The notes under the pieces: model-generated | What the model was told of the DNA's origin: nothing | The model's database searches: none | Seen by the model: the letters and a program-made list of their open reading frames with translations, nothing else | Made by a program: the position numbers and the translations under genes | Shown here: positions 60,862 through 64,000 of the stretch, in pieces | Layout of the letters: every line of letters starts with the position of its first letter | Numbering within the stretch: position 1 is the stretch's first letter | NCBI GenBank assembly: GCA_003565735.1 | Contig: PXBB01000020.1 | Location: 1 to 64,000, forward strand | Direction of reading: 5' to 3' | From: Bacteroidales bacterium | GTDB taxonomy: Bacteria > Bacteroidota > Bacteroidia > Bacteroidales > PXBB01 | DNA: 64,000 bases

Positions 60862-62328
60862 ATGAAGCAATATCTTTTTAAACGAAAATATACCATCAAG
60901 CTATTTGCCATGCTTCTGATATTGTTTGTCAGCAGAATGTCTTTTCCGCTTATGAAGTATGTCTTTGCATCTTTTTTTGTGTTTTTTGCAGGCTATTTAT
61001 CATACGGATTTTTATCCGGCAAGCTTAAAAGGAGCAATACTCAGGTGTCATTGATAAAAAAATGGTGGCCGGTTTGCCTTATTGTTTTCTTTTATTTTTT
61101 GGGAATTTTTATGACTGCGTTTTTTCATCCCGACATTTTCAGCAAAGCACTGATTGAACAATCATTTGTAATGGTTGATGTCATACATATTTTATTTTAC
61201 TTAATAGCAGCCGTTTTCCTGTCTTACTTTATAGTATCTGCGCTCAGTTTTAAGTATTTAATTTACAAGCTTAGTATTTATTTTACATTTTTAGCTCTTT
61301 TAGTGGCGGCTTTTGGATTGATTAAATACATACTTATCGTTACAGGTGTTGGCATAGGGCCTTTGAATAATGATTTTTCAACCATAGCCAACACATCATT
61401 GTTAAGAGATTATAATTATTATGCTTTTACTTTGCTTTTAGGAGCCGCATCCTTTTTGTATCTTGTATTTATTAAAAAATGGCCTGACATTGCTTACATA
61501 AAGTATGCTGTACTGCCTTTATTTTTTACGTGCATTATGCTGTCCTCCTCGCGGCGCGGTATTGTTGTTATGTTTTTTGGTTTGCTTGTCATTCTTTTCT
61601 TTAGTTTTTGGCCTTCAGATAACTATCGAAAATGGCGTGACTTAATGCGAAAAAGTTTGTTGGGAATTGGTATGGTTATATTGTTTTTTGCCGCATATGT
61701 GAATTTTTACCGATTGCACATTGAAACCCGATATGATAATGACCGGATTTGTGAAATCAATAAATTTGCTGAAAGCTTTACGGCCATATCTTCCAGATAT
61801 GCAACGTTGCTAAAGCCCGAATTATCTTATTCCGATGTGCATTTTGGTTTTTGGCGATGCCACGAGGCCTGTAAATATGAACTTGAAAATGACACTGTTA
61901 TAGGGGGGCGCCTCGAAAGATTAAAATACACCTGGACACTTTTTAAGGATTATTCATTTTCGGAAAAATTGATAGGCAGAGGCTTTACATACGCAACAGA
62001 TTATGCGCTGAGATTTTATTCAGAAAGAAAGCCCCTCAAGTTTGACTATCCGCACAATTTTGCTTTTAGCGCCCTCCTATACTCCGGAGTGCTGGGCCTG
62101 GCAGCAATTTTCGTTTTTGTCATACATCTACTTATGCTGCTTATTAAAACTAAACGGCACCGCTTGTGGTTTATTTTTTTGATAGGATTGGGAGCCGTTT
62201 TTAATCTCATAAGTGGCAGCTCTATATTCAGTGTCCCTATTTTTTTCATCAGCTTTATGCTGTGTATTTTTAATTATCATATAAACCATGCTCCAAAAAA
62301 TCTAATAAAGAATGGCCAGTCAAGCTGA
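60862..62328 (+). CDS. O-antigen ligase/polymerase-like membrane protein (second, divergent)
   Basis: 488 aa, polytopic; LSSSRRGIVVMFFGLL, and late loop KFDYPHNFAFSALLYSGVLGLAAIF. Confidence 0.75.
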   Translation: MKQYLFKRKYTIKLFAMLLILFVSRMSFPLMKYVFASFFVFFAGYLSYGFLSGKLKRSNTQVSLIKKWWPVCLIVFFYFLGIFMTAFFHPDIFSKALIEQSFVMVDVIHILFYLIAAVFLSYFIVSALSFKYLIYKLSIYFTFLALLVAAFGLIKYILIVTGVGIGPLNNDFSTIANTSLLRDYNYYAFTLLLGAASFLYLVFIKKWPDIAYIKYAVLPLFFTCIMLSSSRRGIVVMFFGLLVILFFSFWPSDNYRKWRDLMRKSLLGIGMVILFFAAYVNFYRLHIETRYDNDRICEINKFAESFTAISSRYATLLKPELSYSDVHFGFWRCHEACKYELENDTVIGGRLERLKYTWTLFKDYSFSEKLIGRGFTYATDYALRFYSERKPLKFDYPHNFAFSALLYSGVLGLAAIFVFVIHLLMLLIKTKRHRLWFIFLIGLGAVFNLISGSSIFSVPIFFISFMLCIFNYHINHAPKNLIKNGQSS

Positions 62329-63334
62329 TAATATAGGCGTAAGCGTTATCATACCGGCGAAAAATGAAGAACGCTTTATAGAAAAATGCTTATCATCTCT
62401 TATTGAGGGGACATCCCCTGAGTTTAAAATGGAGATTGTTGTTGTGGATGCCATGAGTACCGATGCCACCAGAACTATTGTTGAAAAAATTTCTCAAAAG
62501 CACCCATTTGTTAAGTGCATCGATAATCCAGATATAGAAACACAAAAAGGGCTTAACAAAGGGATAAAACAGGCTGCTTACCCCTGGGTAATGATTGCGG
62601 GAGCGCACGCAGCTTACCCCAAAGGGTATATTGAAAATGTTTATAAAAAAATTGTAGCATTAAGTGCTGATGGTGCCGGTGGTATGCTGCATACGGATGT
62701 GCTGAATAAAAATAAACGTTCTTTATCCATTTGTCAAGTGCTTTCTCATCCTGTTGGCGTTGGCAATTCAATGTTCAGAATAGGGGCTAAAAAGCCAGTA
62801 AAAGTGGATACAGTGCCTTTCGGAATTTACAAAAAAAGCCTCTTTGATGAAGTTGGCTACTACGACGAAAGACTTAAACGTAACCAGGATATTGAGTGGA
62901 GCAGACGCTTGAAAGCTGACAAAAAAAATATCTATCTTATTCCGGATATGGCCTGCACATATTATGCAAGAGAAAATTTTAAAAGTCTGGCCGTTAATAA
63001 TTTTAACAATGGCTTGTGGAACCTGATGACTGTTTTCTTAACACGAAATCTAAAGTCATTAAGCATCAGACATTTTATGCCTTTTGCTTTTCTCTCTTTT
63101 TTAGTGCTTACTGCTTTGGCAGGCCTTTTTTATACAAGCTTATGGTTTTTGGGCCTTTTTGTTGTTGCCCTTTATTTGGTGGTGATTGCTATTGCTGCTT
63201 TAAGCATAAAAACTAAAAGCAAAGGCACTTCTTTTTTATACCTTTGTTATGCTTTTATGGTTTTACATTTTAGTTATGCAGTGGGCTCTTTTATTGGTTT
63301 ATTAAAAATTACAGGAAGGATTTTTAAAAAATGA
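62312..63334 (+). CDS. Glycosyltransferase family 2
   Basis: 340 aa; VSVIIPAKNEERFIEKCLSSLIEG, IVVVDAMSTDATRTIVEK, YYDERLKRNQDIEWSRRLKA; C-terminal TM segments. Confidence 0.93.
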   Translation: MASQADNIGVSVIIPAKNEERFIEKCLSSLIEGTSPEFKMEIVVVDAMSTDATRTIVEKISQKHPFVKCIDNPDIETQKGLNKGIKQAAYPWVMIAGAHAAYPKGYIENVYKKIVALSADGAGGMLHTDVLNKNKRSLSICQVLSHPVGVGNSMFRIGAKKPVKVDTVPFGIYKKSLFDEVGYYDERLKRNQDIEWSRRLKADKKNIYLIPDMACTYYARENFKSLAVNNFNNGLWNLMTVFLTRNLKSLSIRHFMPFAFLSFLVLTALAGLFYTSLWFLGLFVVALYLVVIAIAALSIKTKSKGTSFLYLCYAFMVLHFSYAVGSFIGLLKITGRIFKK

Positions 63335-64000
63335 ACACATGTGAAACGTATAAATCACGCTTAGCGGGTTTTCTGAACGCTCATCATATTGATCTGTACT
63401 GGAAAGGACGCACAGGACTCTATGCATTGCTTAAAGCTATGGATATCGGAGCAGGCGATGAGGTCATCATACAGGCTTTTACATGTGTGGTGGTGCCTAA
63501 TGCGGTTATGTACTGCGGGGCTACACCCAAATATGTTGATGTAAGCAAAGCTACGCTAAATACCACGCTTGAAAAAATTAAAGCTAAAGTAACACCCCAA
63601 ACCAAATGTATCATCATACAAAATACCTTTGGTTTGTCTTCGGAGGTGGAAGAAATAGTGTCTTATGCCGCATCGAAAAATATTTATACCATTGAAGATT
63701 GTACCCATGGTTTTGGCGGCTTTTATAATGGACGACCCAACGGAACATACAGCGATGCTGCCTTCTTTTCAACCCAGTGGAACAAACCCTTTTCAACAGG
63801 TATCGGTGGCTTTGTGCTGGTCAACAATACGGCACTTCTTGAGCCGCTCAGAAAAGTAAACAGTCAAATGTTGGAGCCCGGCTTTATGCAGTCCGTTTCT
63901 TTAGGTTTGCTGCTGACAGCAGAAAAGCTTTTTTTAAATGACCATACCTATTGGTTTCTAATGCGCTTGTATCGTAAGCTCAGCCGCTGGGGTTTGGTAT
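63331..64000 (+). CDS. DegT/DnrJ/EryC1/StrS aminotransferase-family protein, truncated by window end
   Basis: Open frame from ATG 63331 to the window edge: MNTCETYKSRLAGFLNAHHIDLYWKGRTGLYALLKAMDIGAGDEVIIQAFTCVVVPNAVMYCGATPKYVDV...TIEDCTHGFGG...FFSTQWNKPFSTGIGGFVL. Absent from the ORF track because it is incomplete. Confidence 0.85.
   Translation, partial: MNTCETYKSRLAGFLNAHHIDLYWKGRTGLYALLKAMDIGAGDEVIIQAFTCVVVPNAVMYCGATPKYVDVSKATLNTTLEKIKAKVTPQTKCIIIQNTFGLSSEVEEIVSYAASKNIYTIEDCTHGFGGFYNGRPNGTYSDAAFFSTQWNKPFSTGIGGFVLVNNTALLEPLRKVNSQMLEPGFMQSVSLGLLLTAEKLFLNDHTYWFLMRLYRKLSRWGLV

Overview
The window is a gene-dense, AT-rich stretch of a Bacteroidota chromosome. The evidence is TAnnTTTG-type promoters, five proteins with type IX secretion (T9SS) C-terminal sorting domains, gldA, and a metK-purH-mreBCD operon. 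I support about 45 CDS. I found no tRNA, rRNA, CRISPR array, IS element or prophage. Most genes are housekeeping (ligA, thyA, nnr, mreBCD, purH, metK, frr, ftsY, rpmG, rlmD, rsmG, nusB). The more interesting content is: (1) a five-gene Hdr/Qmo-like iron-sulfur/flavin operon ending in a membrane-anchored double-CCG subunit, followed 33 nt later by an alpha-oxoamine synthase of the serine palmitoyltransferase/cysteate acyltransferase type; (2) an 811-aa fusion of an alpha-oxoamine synthase with a GNAT/FemAB-like domain; (3) a T9SS-type gingipain-family (C25) protease and a T9SS-type peptidylarginine deiminase-like protein in the same window; (4) a tandem pair of M3 metallopeptidase lipoproteins; (5) a MEMO-AMMECR1 fusion; (6) an FG-GAP T9SS gene split by one in-frame TGA, where the protein's own repeats predict Gly; (7) the start of a surface polysaccharide locus at the right edge. 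Product names come from motif recognition in the translations. No database search was run.
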